Below, in pieces: positions 42,623 through 50,639 of a stretch of DNA of 64,000 nucleotides. Source of the stretch: CAYQJS01 sp964417895. Its GTDB lineage: Bacteria > Chloroflexota > UBA6077 > SHYK01. How positions within the stretch are numbered: position 1 is the first letter of the stretch; each line of letters opens with the position of its first letter. Location of the stretch: the NCBI GenBank assembly GCA_964417895.1, contig CAYQJS010000002.1, positions 1 to 64,000 of the forward strand, given 5' to 3'. Both the position numbers and the translations under genes were made by a program. The notes beneath the pieces were generated by a model. The model saw nothing but the letters and a program-made list of their open reading frames with translations, was not told where the DNA came from and searched no databases.

Positions 42623-44329
42623 ATGTTCCGCTCGCCATTCGTCGTTCTCATGGCAGCAACAGTTCTCGCCGCGTGCGCTCCCGCGGTTGCTCCACGGGAT
42701 GGGGTCGGTACCGTGCCGCCGCCGCAGCGCGGGCCCACACACATAACGATGGGGGTGCGCTACGAGCTGATCTCGGGACAGTCCAAAGCGTTGAACAACA
42801 GCAGCTCCGACGCGCAGAAACGGATCTTCAACGCCTCGCTCGCCCTGATGGACGCGAAGGGCCAGCTTCATCCCTACCTGGCCGAGGCGCTACCGCAGCT
42901 GAACGCTGATAGCTGGCGGGTTAACGCCGAGGGCACGATGGAGACCACGTATCGGCTCAGGCCGAACCTGACGTGGCACGATGGTCGGCCGCTTACGGGC
43001 AACGACTTCGTCTTTGCCTACGCCGTATACACGAGCAAGGGCGGGCTCGCCCTCTTCCAGTCGACGCCGCAGGATCGCATCACCGAGGTGGTCGCTCCCG
43101 ATCCAAGTACTGTGGTCATCCGCTGGCGGTCGTTGTACCCGGAGGCGGGTTCACTCCGGTTCGAGCACTTCGACCCGCTTCCACGCCACATCCTGGGGCC
43201 GATCGGAGACCTCGAGGACGCCGACGCGCTGGGAACGCTCACCTTCTGGACCCGGGACTACATCTCGTCGGGCCCGTACAAGATCGACCGGTGGGAGCCC
43301 GGTGCGCTGCTGGAGGCAGAGGCATTCGACGGACACGCCCTCGGCCGTCCGAAAATCGACCGTATCACGGTTCGGTTCATCGCCGACGAGAATACGATGC
43401 TGACTAACGTGCTCTCGGGCAGCGTGGACGTCGTGCTGGACAACGCGGTGCGTTTCGAGCACGCGCTCGTGCTGAAGCAAGAGTGGGGGCCGGGGAGCCG
43501 AGGAGGCACGGTGCTCCTCGAGCCGATTCAGGCGCGGACGATGGGCTTCCAGCGCCGTCCCGACTTCGTCAGCCCGCGGGCGTTACTCGACCTGCGCGTG
43601 CGCCGCGCGCTGGCCCATGCCATCGACAAGCAGAGTCTCGTCGATGGGCTATATGAAGGCGAGATCCCTGTTTCGGAGACCATCCTGTCCCCTCGCGTTC
43701 CCTATGCCGCCGACTTGGACCGGGCTGTGATGAAGTACCCATACGACCCGCGGCGGACCGAGGAGCTTTTGACCGAGGCTGGCTTCCGACGCGGCGCCGA
43801 TGGCATCTGGACGGGTGGAGACGCCGGCGAGCGCATGAGCTTCCAGTTCATGTCCGGCAGCGGGACCCGAAATCAACGAGAGCGGGCGGTGATCTCGGAC
43901 ACCTGGCGGCGGATGGGAATGGAGGTCAGCGAAGCGCAGTTCCCGGCAAGCGGCGTCACGGATCCTCAGATTCGTGCGACCATTCCCGGCGTGCTGAGCT
44001 GGGGGACGACGGGTGGCGAGCCGTGGCTCATGCGGTATGCGAGTAGCCAGATCGGGACACCCGCGACTCGCTGGCGCGGGGAGAACTACACTGCCTGGTC
44101 GAACCCGGAGTTCGATCGGCTCTACGAGCTATTCAACTCCACTCTGGATCGCTCCGAGCGAACCCGCCAGGTGATCCAGATGCTTCGAATCGCCTCCGAG
44201 GACGTGGCCACGGTGGTGCTCTATCACGACCAGGGTGTGACGGCCTTCAGGGCCCCGATCACCGGTCCCCAGGTCGGCGTTCCTGACCACACGCTGGCAT
44301 GGAACGTGCACGAGTGGGTGGTGGAGTAG
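42623..44329 (+). CDS. ABC transporter substrate-binding lipoprotein, family 5
   Basis: 568 aa. Lipobox LAAC after MFRSPFVVLMAATV, then the SBP_bac_5 pattern: YLAEALPQL, TYRLRPNLTWHDGRPLTGNDFVFA, SGPYKIDRWEPG, IDRITVRFIADENTMLTNVL and LDLRVRRALAHAIDKQSLVDGL. These capture peptides or other solutes outside the membrane. It is paralogous to the frameshifted gene at 7821-9520. No permease or ATPase genes follow, so it relies on a transporter encoded elsewhere. Confidence 0.9.
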   Translation: MFRSPFVVLMAATVLAACAPAVAPRDGVGTVPPPQRGPTHITMGVRYELISGQSKALNNSSSDAQKRIFNASLALMDAKGQLHPYLAEALPQLNADSWRVNAEGTMETTYRLRPNLTWHDGRPLTGNDFVFAYAVYTSKGGLALFQSTPQDRITEVVAPDPSTVVIRWRSLYPEAGSLRFEHFDPLPRHILGPIGDLEDADALGTLTFWTRDYISSGPYKIDRWEPGALLEAEAFDGHALGRPKIDRITVRFIADENTMLTNVLSGSVDVVLDNAVRFEHALVLKQEWGPGSRGGTVLLEPIQARTMGFQRRPDFVSPRALLDLRVRRALAHAIDKQSLVDGLYEGEIPVSETILSPRVPYAADLDRAVMKYPYDPRRTEELLTEAGFRRGADGIWTGGDAGERMSFQFMSGSGTRNQRERAVISDTWRRMGMEVSEAQFPASGVTDPQIRATIPGVLSWGTTGGEPWLMRYASSQIGTPATRWRGENYTAWSNPEFDRLYELFNSTLDRSERTRQVIQMLRIASEDVATVVLYHDQGVTAFRAPITGPQVGVPDHTLAWNVHEWVVE

Positions 44330-44445
44330 CACGAACGCGACTTGGCCGACTGACCGCTCTAGCCCCTGTGCGGCCGGCAGGAGTTGACATTTACGACGTG
44401 CATCCTCAACAATGCACAGCGCACCATTGATGCGGGAGGGGGTCT

Positions 44446-44781
44446 GTGGCCAAATACCTTCTGATCGAGTCGCGGGACCCGTACGAATACGCGGACGCCA
44501 ACTACTTCTACGACCTCGCCCGTGACCTCGTGCAGCGGGGCAACAACGTCACGCTCTTTCTGCTGCAGAACGGCGTCCTCGTGGCCCGCTCCGGCGCGAA
44601 GCCCGACAAGATCGGCGAGCTTCGCCAGGCCGCGCCGGGGGTTCGCGTGTTAGCGGACGAGTTCTCGCTTCGCGAGCGAGGGATCAAGCAGGACCGCACG
44701 ACCACTGGCGTTCAGGTTGCCGACATCGGCGCTCTCGTCGATATGCTCGCGGACGACGGCTGCAAGGCGGTCTGGCATTGA
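44446..44781 (+). CDS. DsrE-family protein 1
   Basis: 111 aa, GTG start after GGGAGGGGG. YLLIESRDPYEYADANYFYD, LARDLVQRGNNVTLFLLQNG and GVRVLADEFSLRERGI show the DsrE/DsrF flavodoxin-like fold found in sulfur-relay proteins. A conserved Cys near the C-terminus (DDGCKAVWH) could carry a persulfide. First of three DsrE-like genes, 18 bp before the next, suggesting one complex like DsrEFH or TusBCD. Confidence 0.8.
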   Translation: MAKYLLIESRDPYEYADANYFYDLARDLVQRGNNVTLFLLQNGVLVARSGAKPDKIGELRQAAPGVRVLADEFSLRERGIKQDRTTTGVQVADIGALVDMLADDGCKAVWH

Positions 44782-44799
44782 ATGAGGAGGTTCTGAGGG

Positions 44800-45207
44800 A
44801 TGGCTGACAAGACCATTACGATTTCGCTCATGGACGGGCCCTACGACTCCGAGACGACAACCACCGCTCTGCGGATCGCTGAGTCCGCCCTCTCCAAGGG
44901 AATCAGCGTGAATGTCTTCGCCTACGAGGGCGCTGTCTCGTTGACCCTGAAGGGGCAGAAGCAGCACCCGAACCCCGTGAAGGGGACGACCGCGGAGGAG
45001 CAGCAGCATCCCACCACTGCCGGTTTCATCGCCGCCCTCTTCGAAAAGGCGGGTGGCGACACGCAGTTGCAATGGGTCAATTGCGGACTGTGTGTCGACG
45101 AACGCGGGGCAAGCGACTGGATCGACGGCCCGCGCCGCGGCGGCCCCGCCGACTTCTACAAATGGAGCCAGGAGTCCACCAACACGCTCGTCATCGGAAC
45201 GCGGTAA
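44800..45207 (+). CDS. DsrE-family protein 2 with CxxC
   Basis: 135 aa. ITISLMDGPYDSETTTTALR, LSKGISVNVFAYEGAV and WVNCGLCVDERGA resemble DsrE/TusD, with a CGLC pair where the TusD-type reactive Cys sits. ATG after GAGGTTCTGAGGG. Likely a sulfur carrier or redox partner of the flanking DsrE-like proteins. Confidence 0.8.
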   Translation: MADKTITISLMDGPYDSETTTTALRIAESALSKGISVNVFAYEGAVSLTLKGQKQHPNPVKGTTAEEQQHPTTAGFIAALFEKAGGDTQLQWVNCGLCVDERGASDWIDGPRRGGPADFYKWSQESTNTLVIGTR

Positions 45208-45217
45208 ATCACCTCGC

Positions 45218-45285
45218 TGTCACGTTGAGCGAAGGCGAAGCATCTCGCGGGAGATCCTTCGCCTTCGGCTCAGGATGACAGCGCT
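45218..45285. repeat. 68-bp TGTCA..TGAGC palindrome between DsrE-like genes
   Basis: Arms CGCTGTCACGTTGAGCGAAG and its inverse ending GGCTCAGGATGACAGCG enclose GCATCTCGCGGGAGATCC. It lies 10 bp before the ribosome-binding site (AGGAGG) of the third gene and would form a long mRNA hairpin. Confidence 0.85.
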
Positions 45286-45299
45286 ATCAGGAGGGTTTC

Positions 45300-45683
45300 A
45301 TGCCGAAGGTTTTGTCTGTCGTGGAGCACGCGTACGCCGGCACGATTGAGGAGCAGGACGACACCGTCCTGTGGATCACCCACATGGTCAAGAACGCCGG
45401 CGGCGACATCTCGGCGCTCCTGCGTGGCAACGCTACGAACTACGCCGTCCGGGGGCAGGACGCCTCAGGGCTGCGCTTCGGAGGCGTCACGCTCTCCGTG
45501 CCCCCAACGATCGAGAAAGACGTCGCGGACATGATCGCGAAGGGCATTACCGTCTATGCCGTCCGGGAGGACCTGGAGCAGCGCGGCATCAGCGCCAGCG
45601 ATCTCGTCCCCGGGGTCACCACCGTTAGCAGGAACGACGTGGCGCGCCTGTTCGACGAGCACGACCAGATCTGGCACTGGTAA
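45300..45683 (+). CDS. DsrE-family protein 3
   Basis: 127 aa, ATG after AGGAGGGTTTC. VLSVVEHAYAGTIEEQDDTV, WITHMVKNAGGDISALLRGN and ITVYAVREDLEQRGISASDL, then GVTTVSRNDVARLFDEHD, match the DsrE/TusB-like fold; no Cys is present, as in scaffold subunits. It ends the three-gene cluster, converging on a Rieske gene. Confidence 0.75.
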   Translation: MPKVLSVVEHAYAGTIEEQDDTVLWITHMVKNAGGDISALLRGNATNYAVRGQDASGLRFGGVTLSVPPTIEKDVADMIAKGITVYAVREDLEQRGISASDLVPGVTTVSRNDVARLFDEHDQIWHW

Positions 45684-45735
45684 GAAAGGCCGTCACGCGT
45701 TAGCGGCGAGCGAACGCCGCACTCTTGACTACCCC

Positions 45736-47004
45736 TCATGAAATCGACGGGTCGGCGACCAGCGCGTCTTTTGCGCCCTCCTCGTAGTGAACGCCTCGCT
45801 TCAAGAGCAGCGCAGCCGACCGCACGCCATACGCCGCGCCGTTGTGCGCCTCGGACGGACTCTGCCCACGCTGGAGCTCGTCTACGGCACGTAGCAGCCG
45901 CTGGCGCACGGCAACGACCCCGACGTCGCTGGTCCCCAGGTGCTCCCGGGTCCGGTCGGTGATCGGGCCGCGCTGGTCCTCCTGTACCGCCAGATCTTGC
46001 TCGCGGATGCCCCTGATGCCCGTGAACGACTCGGCGCGCTGGCGCTCGCGGTCGATCAGATAGTTGTTCCCTCGATTGGCCACGGTCCGGTAGCCGTCAG
46101 GAGTAACCTCGGCGTAGATGCCCGTCCAGGACTCGATGCGAGCCACGTCCTCCTTCGAGAGCGGCCGGTCCGGCCTCCACGTGGCGGTGAATCCCCACAT
46201 GGATTCGTCGTCGGCCGGCACCGCGGCGGTGAAGCTGATGGGAGCCCCTGGCTCGCTGGGGATCATCGTGTAGGACGGCATGAGGAACTGCGTGATCCGC
46301 CAGTAGTAGCTCTCATGGTCCCAGTTGCGCCGCGCCGCGATCAGGAGCCCGTAATCGGTCTCTGTCGCTGTGAATTTGGGCGACGAGTCCTTCGATCGCG
46401 CGAGCAACTGCTGGCCGGCGAGCGTCGCCGGCGCGTCGAATCGCCGGTGGAGGAAAGAGACGTGGCTGGAGTCCACCTCCCCCTCGAGGTTCTGTAGGTA
46501 GTTGCATTCCTGGAAGCGCTTGTGCACGTATCGATGGGGCGCTGGGACGCGCGTCCACTCCAGCTCGGGCATCTCTGCCACCTGCTCTGGCGGCCCCATG
46601 TAAACCCAGACGATGCCGCCAGCCTCACGCGTCGGGTACGCCGGTTGGCGGATTCGGTCCCTGAAGCTGCTCTCGGCCGGCTCGCTGGGCATGTCCACGC
46701 AGAGACCGTCCGCGTCGTATTTCCACCCATGGTAGACGCAGCGCAGGCCGTTCTCTTCGTTCCTTCCCCAGAAGAGGCTCGCGCCTCGGTGCGCGCAGTA
46801 AGCGTCTAGCATGCCGACCCTGCCGGCGGTGTCCCTGAAGGCAACGAGGCTTTCGCCGAGGATCCTCACGCGAACCGGTGGGCAGTCCGGCCTCGGGAGC
46901 TCTTCAGCCAGCAGGATGGGCAGCCAGAACTGACGGAACAGCTCCCCCATGGCCGAGCCCGGCCCCGTGCGCGTCAGGAGCTGGTTCTCCTCCTTGGTCA
47001 CCAT
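45736..47004 (-). CDS. Rieske-type aromatic ring-hydroxylating oxygenase alpha subunit 1
   Basis: 422 aa. The Rieske [2Fe-2S] ligands are AYCAHRGASLF and GLRCVYHGWKYD (CxH, then CxxH). The mononuclear iron site is in NLEGEVDSSHVSFLHRRF. The sequence type is that of phthalate 4,5-dioxygenase/carbazole-like oxygenases with a C-terminal extension. ATG 47004. A paralogue of equal length lies 88 bp upstream on the same strand. No reductase or ferredoxin gene is adjacent. Confidence 0.88.
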   Translation of the reverse strand: MVTKEENQLLTRTGPGSAMGELFRQFWLPILLAEELPRPDCPPVRVRILGESLVAFRDTAGRVGMLDAYCAHRGASLFWGRNEENGLRCVYHGWKYDADGLCVDMPSEPAESSFRDRIRQPAYPTREAGGIVWVYMGPPEQVAEMPELEWTRVPAPHRYVHKRFQECNYLQNLEGEVDSSHVSFLHRRFDAPATLAGQQLLARSKDSSPKFTATETDYGLLIAARRNWDHESYYWRITQFLMPSYTMIPSEPGAPISFTAAVPADDESMWGFTATWRPDRPLSKEDVARIESWTGIYAEVTPDGYRTVANRGNNYLIDRERQRAESFTGIRGIREQDLAVQEDQRGPITDRTREHLGTSDVGVVAVRQRLLRAVDELQRGQSPSEAHNGAAYGVRSAALLLKRGVHYEEGAKDALVADPSIS

Positions 47005-47092
47005 GGCTGGGCTCTTGGCTGCCGCCTGCGGGGCCGCGCCACGTCCCTTCGAGACTGGGCCGTCTCGTTCCTGGCTGTCTCGCGCCGCATGA

Positions 47093-48361
47093 TTACCGCG
47101 CGCCGACCGTCTCGGCGACCATCCGCGACCTCCTGAGGTGCGGAAACGCGGCCCGCCAGTCCTCTCCCTCGATCACCTGGTTGATGCAGTCGGCGTGGCG
47201 GAAGTCGTTCTGCACCGGGTCGGTCACGTTCGCCGCGGGCTCGCCGCCCGCCTTCAATGCTTTTACTGCGTCAAGCAGGTAGCGGCGGACGGCGATGACG
47301 CCTTTGTCGCTCATCCCCAGGTGCTCCCGGCTCCGATCGTATAGCGGGCCCATGGACTCGGTGGCGCACGAGTCGTGGCTCAGGAAGTCATCCATCCCCG
47401 TGAAATTCACGGTCCGCTGTTTCTCGCGGTCCTGAAGGTAGTGATTGGCCGCGTTGGGGATGCGCTGATACCCAGGGCCGATGACGAGGCGCCGGTGCAC
47501 GTCTTTTTCGGTCACCGCCCGGTCACGGCGGAACCCGAAGTCGAAGCGCCAGCTGTGCGTGTCATCGGCCGGAGTGTAGAAATGCACCTCGTAGCCGTCG
47601 AGTCTGCCGTCTGGACCTCGGCTGCCCACGGGCACAGCGCAGGCGACCGGCTGGATGAACGAGGAGACACGCACGTAGGTTTTCCCCTGGCCGGCGCTCC
47701 GAAGCGCTATCAGCCGCACGCCGAAATCCGTGTCTTCGATTTCGTACGTGGGGGCGCTGTCGCGCTGGTACAGGCTCTGTTCGCCGTCGAGGCTGAACGT
47801 GCGATGGAGGAACGAGAGGTGCGAAGAGTCGCACTCCCCTTCGAGCCCTTGCAGGTAGCTGCAGTCCTGGAGGCACTTCGTGACGTACGTGTGGTCGCTA
47901 GCGATAGCCGCCCATTCGTGGGCGGGAAACAAAGGCTGCTGCTCCGGCGGGCCAAGATATGCAAAGACGATGCCGTTGGTTTCGTGAGTGGGGTAGGCCG
48001 GGTGCTTCACCTTGTTCTTGAACTGGCTGCCGGCCGGCTCGGCTGGCGTGTCGAGAACGTTCCCCTCGACGTCGTACTTCCAACCGTGGTAGATGCACCG
48101 TAGCCCACACTCCTCGTTCCGGCCGTAGAAGAGCGACGTGCCCCGGTGGGAGCAGTGCTCATCCAGCAGCCCGATCCTCCCCTGGGTGTCGCGGAACGCC
48201 ACCAGATCCTCGCCCAGGATCCGCACCTGGACCGGCGCGGAGTCGGGCGCGGGGATTTCCTCAGACAGCAGCGCCGGAACCCAGTAGCGACGCATTAGCT
48301 CACCCATGGGCGTCCCAGGGCCCGCTCGCGTGATCAGCTCGTTTTCCTGGTTCGAGAGCAC
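47093..48361 (-). CDS. Rieske-type aromatic ring-hydroxylating oxygenase alpha subunit 2
   Basis: 422 aa, the same length as its neighbour. Rieske site EHCSHRGTSLF and GLRCIYHGWKYD, iron site GLEGECDSSHLSFLHRTF. GTG 48361 was chosen because GGAGGT precedes it by six bases and the product then aligns with paralogue 1 from residue 1; the frame is open to 48427. The pair may have arisen by tandem duplication and now differ in substrate-facing C-terminal regions. Confidence 0.88.
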   Translation of the reverse strand: MLSNQENELITRAGPGTPMGELMRRYWVPALLSEEIPAPDSAPVQVRILGEDLVAFRDTQGRIGLLDEHCSHRGTSLFYGRNEECGLRCIYHGWKYDVEGNVLDTPAEPAGSQFKNKVKHPAYPTHETNGIVFAYLGPPEQQPLFPAHEWAAIASDHTYVTKCLQDCSYLQGLEGECDSSHLSFLHRTFSLDGEQSLYQRDSAPTYEIEDTDFGVRLIALRSAGQGKTYVRVSSFIQPVACAVPVGSRGPDGRLDGYEVHFYTPADDTHSWRFDFGFRRDRAVTEKDVHRRLVIGPGYQRIPNAANHYLQDREKQRTVNFTGMDDFLSHDSCATESMGPLYDRSREHLGMSDKGVIAVRRYLLDAVKALKAGGEPAANVTDPVQNDFRHADCINQVIEGEDWRAAFPHLRRSRMVAETVGAR

Positions 48362-48466
48362 TACAGTACCTCCCGGGCATCCGCGGGCCGTCGGGCTCAC
48401 CCCACGCCGGCACGGATCATCCACCATTTTTGGTCAACGTAGTGTACCCTTGCACCGCGGCTCAGC

Positions 48467-49078
48467 CTAGCCTCGGTACAACCCGTGCTCCGCGATGTAG
48501 GCCGCGACCGCCTCAGGCACCAGGTATCTGATGGGCCGGCCGCCGCCGACGCGCTCGCGAATGTCAGTCGAAGAGATGTCGAGCTCCGGTATCTCAACGA
48601 TACAAACTCGGCCGGCCGCCTCCGGGACACCGGCCTCCAACGCCTGTAAGTCCACCGGGCTCCATCCGGGCCGATGCACAGCCACGAGAGTTGCGAGCCG
48701 AAGGATGCCACCTGGGTCGTGCCAGCGGGGAAGGTCAGCCAGCGAGTCCATTCCCACGATGAAGTGAAGCTCGGCGTCAACGTACACCGACCTCAGTCGG
48801 CGGAGGGTATCGACCGTGTATGAGGCACCCGGGCGCTCCACTTCGAGGGTAGAGACCTCAAACAGCGGATTCCCGGCCGTTGCCAGGCGAACCATCGCCA
48901 GCCGATGCTCCGCGCTCGCTGCCGGCTCCTCACGCTTATGGGGTGGCTGGCGCGTGGGGATGAAAACCACGCTAGGGAAGTCAAGGGCCGTGGCGACTTC
49001 CTGGGCAGCTACCAGGTGGCCGTGGTGAATCGGGTCGAACGTGCCGCCCATGATCCCCAGGCGGCGATTCATGTCCAT
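48467..49078 (-). CDS. nadD: Nicotinate-nucleotide adenylyltransferase
   Basis: 203 aa. Joins nicotinate mononucleotide and ATP to form deamido-NAD. GGTFDPIHHGHLVAA is the nucleotidyltransferase HxGH motif and ISSTDIRERV the C-terminal signature. FIPTRQPPHK and FIVGMDSLADLPRWHDP also match NadD. It overlaps the end of obgE by 10 bp, a very common obgE-nadD order. pncB and pncA lie at the far end of the window. Confidence 0.95.
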   Translation of the reverse strand: MDMNRRLGIMGGTFDPIHHGHLVAAQEVATALDFPSVVFIPTRQPPHKREEPAASAEHRLAMVRLATAGNPLFEVSTLEVERPGASYTVDTLRRLRSVYVDAELHFIVGMDSLADLPRWHDPGGILRLATLVAVHRPGWSPVDLQALEAGVPEAAGRVCIVEIPELDISSTDIRERVGGGRPIRYLVPEAVAAYIAEHGLYRG

Positions 49079-50337
49079 TCCAGCTCGAAGGCTCCGATCC
49101 GAACGGTGTCCCCCGCCTTCACGCCCGCGCGTTCGAGGCTCTGCAAGACACCCAACCGCTCCAGCTGGCGTTGCAAGTCGGCCACGCCCTCGTCCGACTC
49201 AAGGTCGGTCATCGCCACCGCCCGCTCTACCGCGCTTCCCTGGATGCGGTACCCGTCCCTCTCCCGCTCAACCGCATGGCCGCTGTCGTCTCGCGGCAGA
49301 CGGTAGATCCGCACCGCCGCCTCGCTCCTCGACTCCTCGTGTCGCAGAGCATCGAGCCGCGATCGCATCGCGCGCGACAGCTCCTCGACCCCCTCCCCTG
49401 TCAAGGCAGACACAGCATAGACAGCAGGCCCGCCCTCCCGCTGAAGCTGGCCGAAGAATGCGCCCCGCCGCTCCTGCGCCGCCGAGAGGTCCATCTTGTT
49501 GAGCGCAACCAGGCTCGGTTTCTCGACTAGCCGGAAGCTATACATGTCCAGCTCCTGGCGGACCGTACGGTAGCTCTCGACAGGCTCCGGAGCGCTTCCG
49601 TCCACGACGTAGACCAGCAGGCGCGCGCGCTCCACGTGCCGCAGGAATCGCAGTCCGAGCCCATGCCCGGCGTGCGCCCCCTCAATCAGGCCTGGGATAT
49701 CCACCACGACGAAGGGAACATCATCGACGGTCGCAACACCCAGGTTCGCCGCCAGAGTCGTAAATGGATAGGCGCCGACCTCTGGGTGCGCGGCGCTCAG
49801 AGCCGCGAGAAGGCTCGACTTTCCCGCGTTCGGCTCGCCGACGAGCCCAACGTCGCCGATGGACTTCAGCTCGAGATCGAGCCGGCGCTCCTCGCCTGGC
49901 TCTCCCTTGCGGGCCATGCGCGGCGCGCGATGCGTAGCCGTTGCGAAGTGAACGTTCCCGAGGCCACCCTTGCCCGCGCGGGCTACGACCACCGTCTGCC
50001 CATCGTGGGTGATGTCCGCTAGCGCCCCCCGGTCATCCACTACCAGCGTGCCGAGCGGCACATCGATGGCGAGGTCCTGGCCGCGTTTGCCGTGCTGGCG
50101 CGCGCCTCGACCGTTTCCGCCCCGCTCCGCGTTGAAGCGAGTCTGGTGGGCGAATGCAGCCAGCGTGTTTAGACCGTGTTTTCCGCGCAGCAGGACGTCG
50201 CCGCCACGGCCTCCGTCACCCCCGTCCGGACCACCGAGGGGCACGTACTTCTCACGGCGGAAGCTAACGATGCCATTGCCCCCATCTCCAGCCTTGACGA
50301 AGATCCTGGCTTCATCGATGAGACCTCGATCCGGCAC
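49069..50337 (-). CDS. obgE: GTPase ObgE/CgtA
   Basis: 422 aa. Ribosome-assembly GTPase. Glycine-rich Obg domain (VKAGDGGNGIVSFRREKYVP, GGPDGGDGGRGGDV), G1 LVGEPNAGKSS, G3 VDIPGLIEGA, G4 NKMD, G5 VSALTGEG, and a C-terminal OCT domain (SAVERAVAMTDLESDEGVAD, ending GDTVRIGAFELEW). GTG start after AGGGGAAGA. Co-transcribed with nadD. Confidence 0.96.
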   Translation of the reverse strand: MPDRGLIDEARIFVKAGDGGNGIVSFRREKYVPLGGPDGGDGGRGGDVLLRGKHGLNTLAAFAHQTRFNAERGGNGRGARQHGKRGQDLAIDVPLGTLVVDDRGALADITHDGQTVVVARAGKGGLGNVHFATATHRAPRMARKGEPGEERRLDLELKSIGDVGLVGEPNAGKSSLLAALSAAHPEVGAYPFTTLAANLGVATVDDVPFVVVDIPGLIEGAHAGHGLGLRFLRHVERARLLVYVVDGSAPEPVESYRTVRQELDMYSFRLVEKPSLVALNKMDLSAAQERRGAFFGQLQREGGPAVYAVSALTGEGVEELSRAMRSRLDALRHEESRSEAAVRIYRLPRDDSGHAVERERDGYRIQGSAVERAVAMTDLESDEGVADLQRQLERLGVLQSLERAGVKAGDTVRIGAFELEWT

Positions 50338-50568
50338 TCTTCCCCTGACCTATGCTTACCTCGCTATATAGTACACACACCCTCTCAGTTATCAGTTGGA
50401 GTGTTATAGCCGGAGTATTAGAGGCGGCGCGCGGTGCAAAAGCCCCCCTTTTGCGAACGGACGATCGCGCGAGGACGTGGAGAATCCTGCTGATAGCTTG
50501 TTGACCGGTCGAGTTGCCCAAGAGGCCAAAGAGCCGGGAATGGGAGACGGAGTCGTCTTGAGGAGTTC
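50338..50568. other. Divergent intergenic region upstream of obgE
   Basis: AT-richer than its surroundings near obgE (CTATATAG at 50364-50371). It also has a CAAAAG-CCCCC-CTTTTG hairpin near 50437. No gene is seen. Confidence 0.4.
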
Positions 50569-50619
50569 TTTTCCACAATACGACTCGGGTTATCCACTAT
50601 TTTGCGGCAGTTATCCACA
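50569..50619 (+). other. Three DnaA-box-like 9-mers at exact 21-bp spacing
   Basis: TTTTCCACA (50569-50577), TTATCCACT (50590-50598) and TTATCCACA (50611-50619), all on the plus strand, start 21 bp apart. The last is the consensus DnaA box; the others have one mismatch. They may be a DnaA-regulated promoter or part of a replication origin. Confidence 0.6.
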
Positions 50620-50639
50620 GGCGAGGGGCAGGAGGAAAG

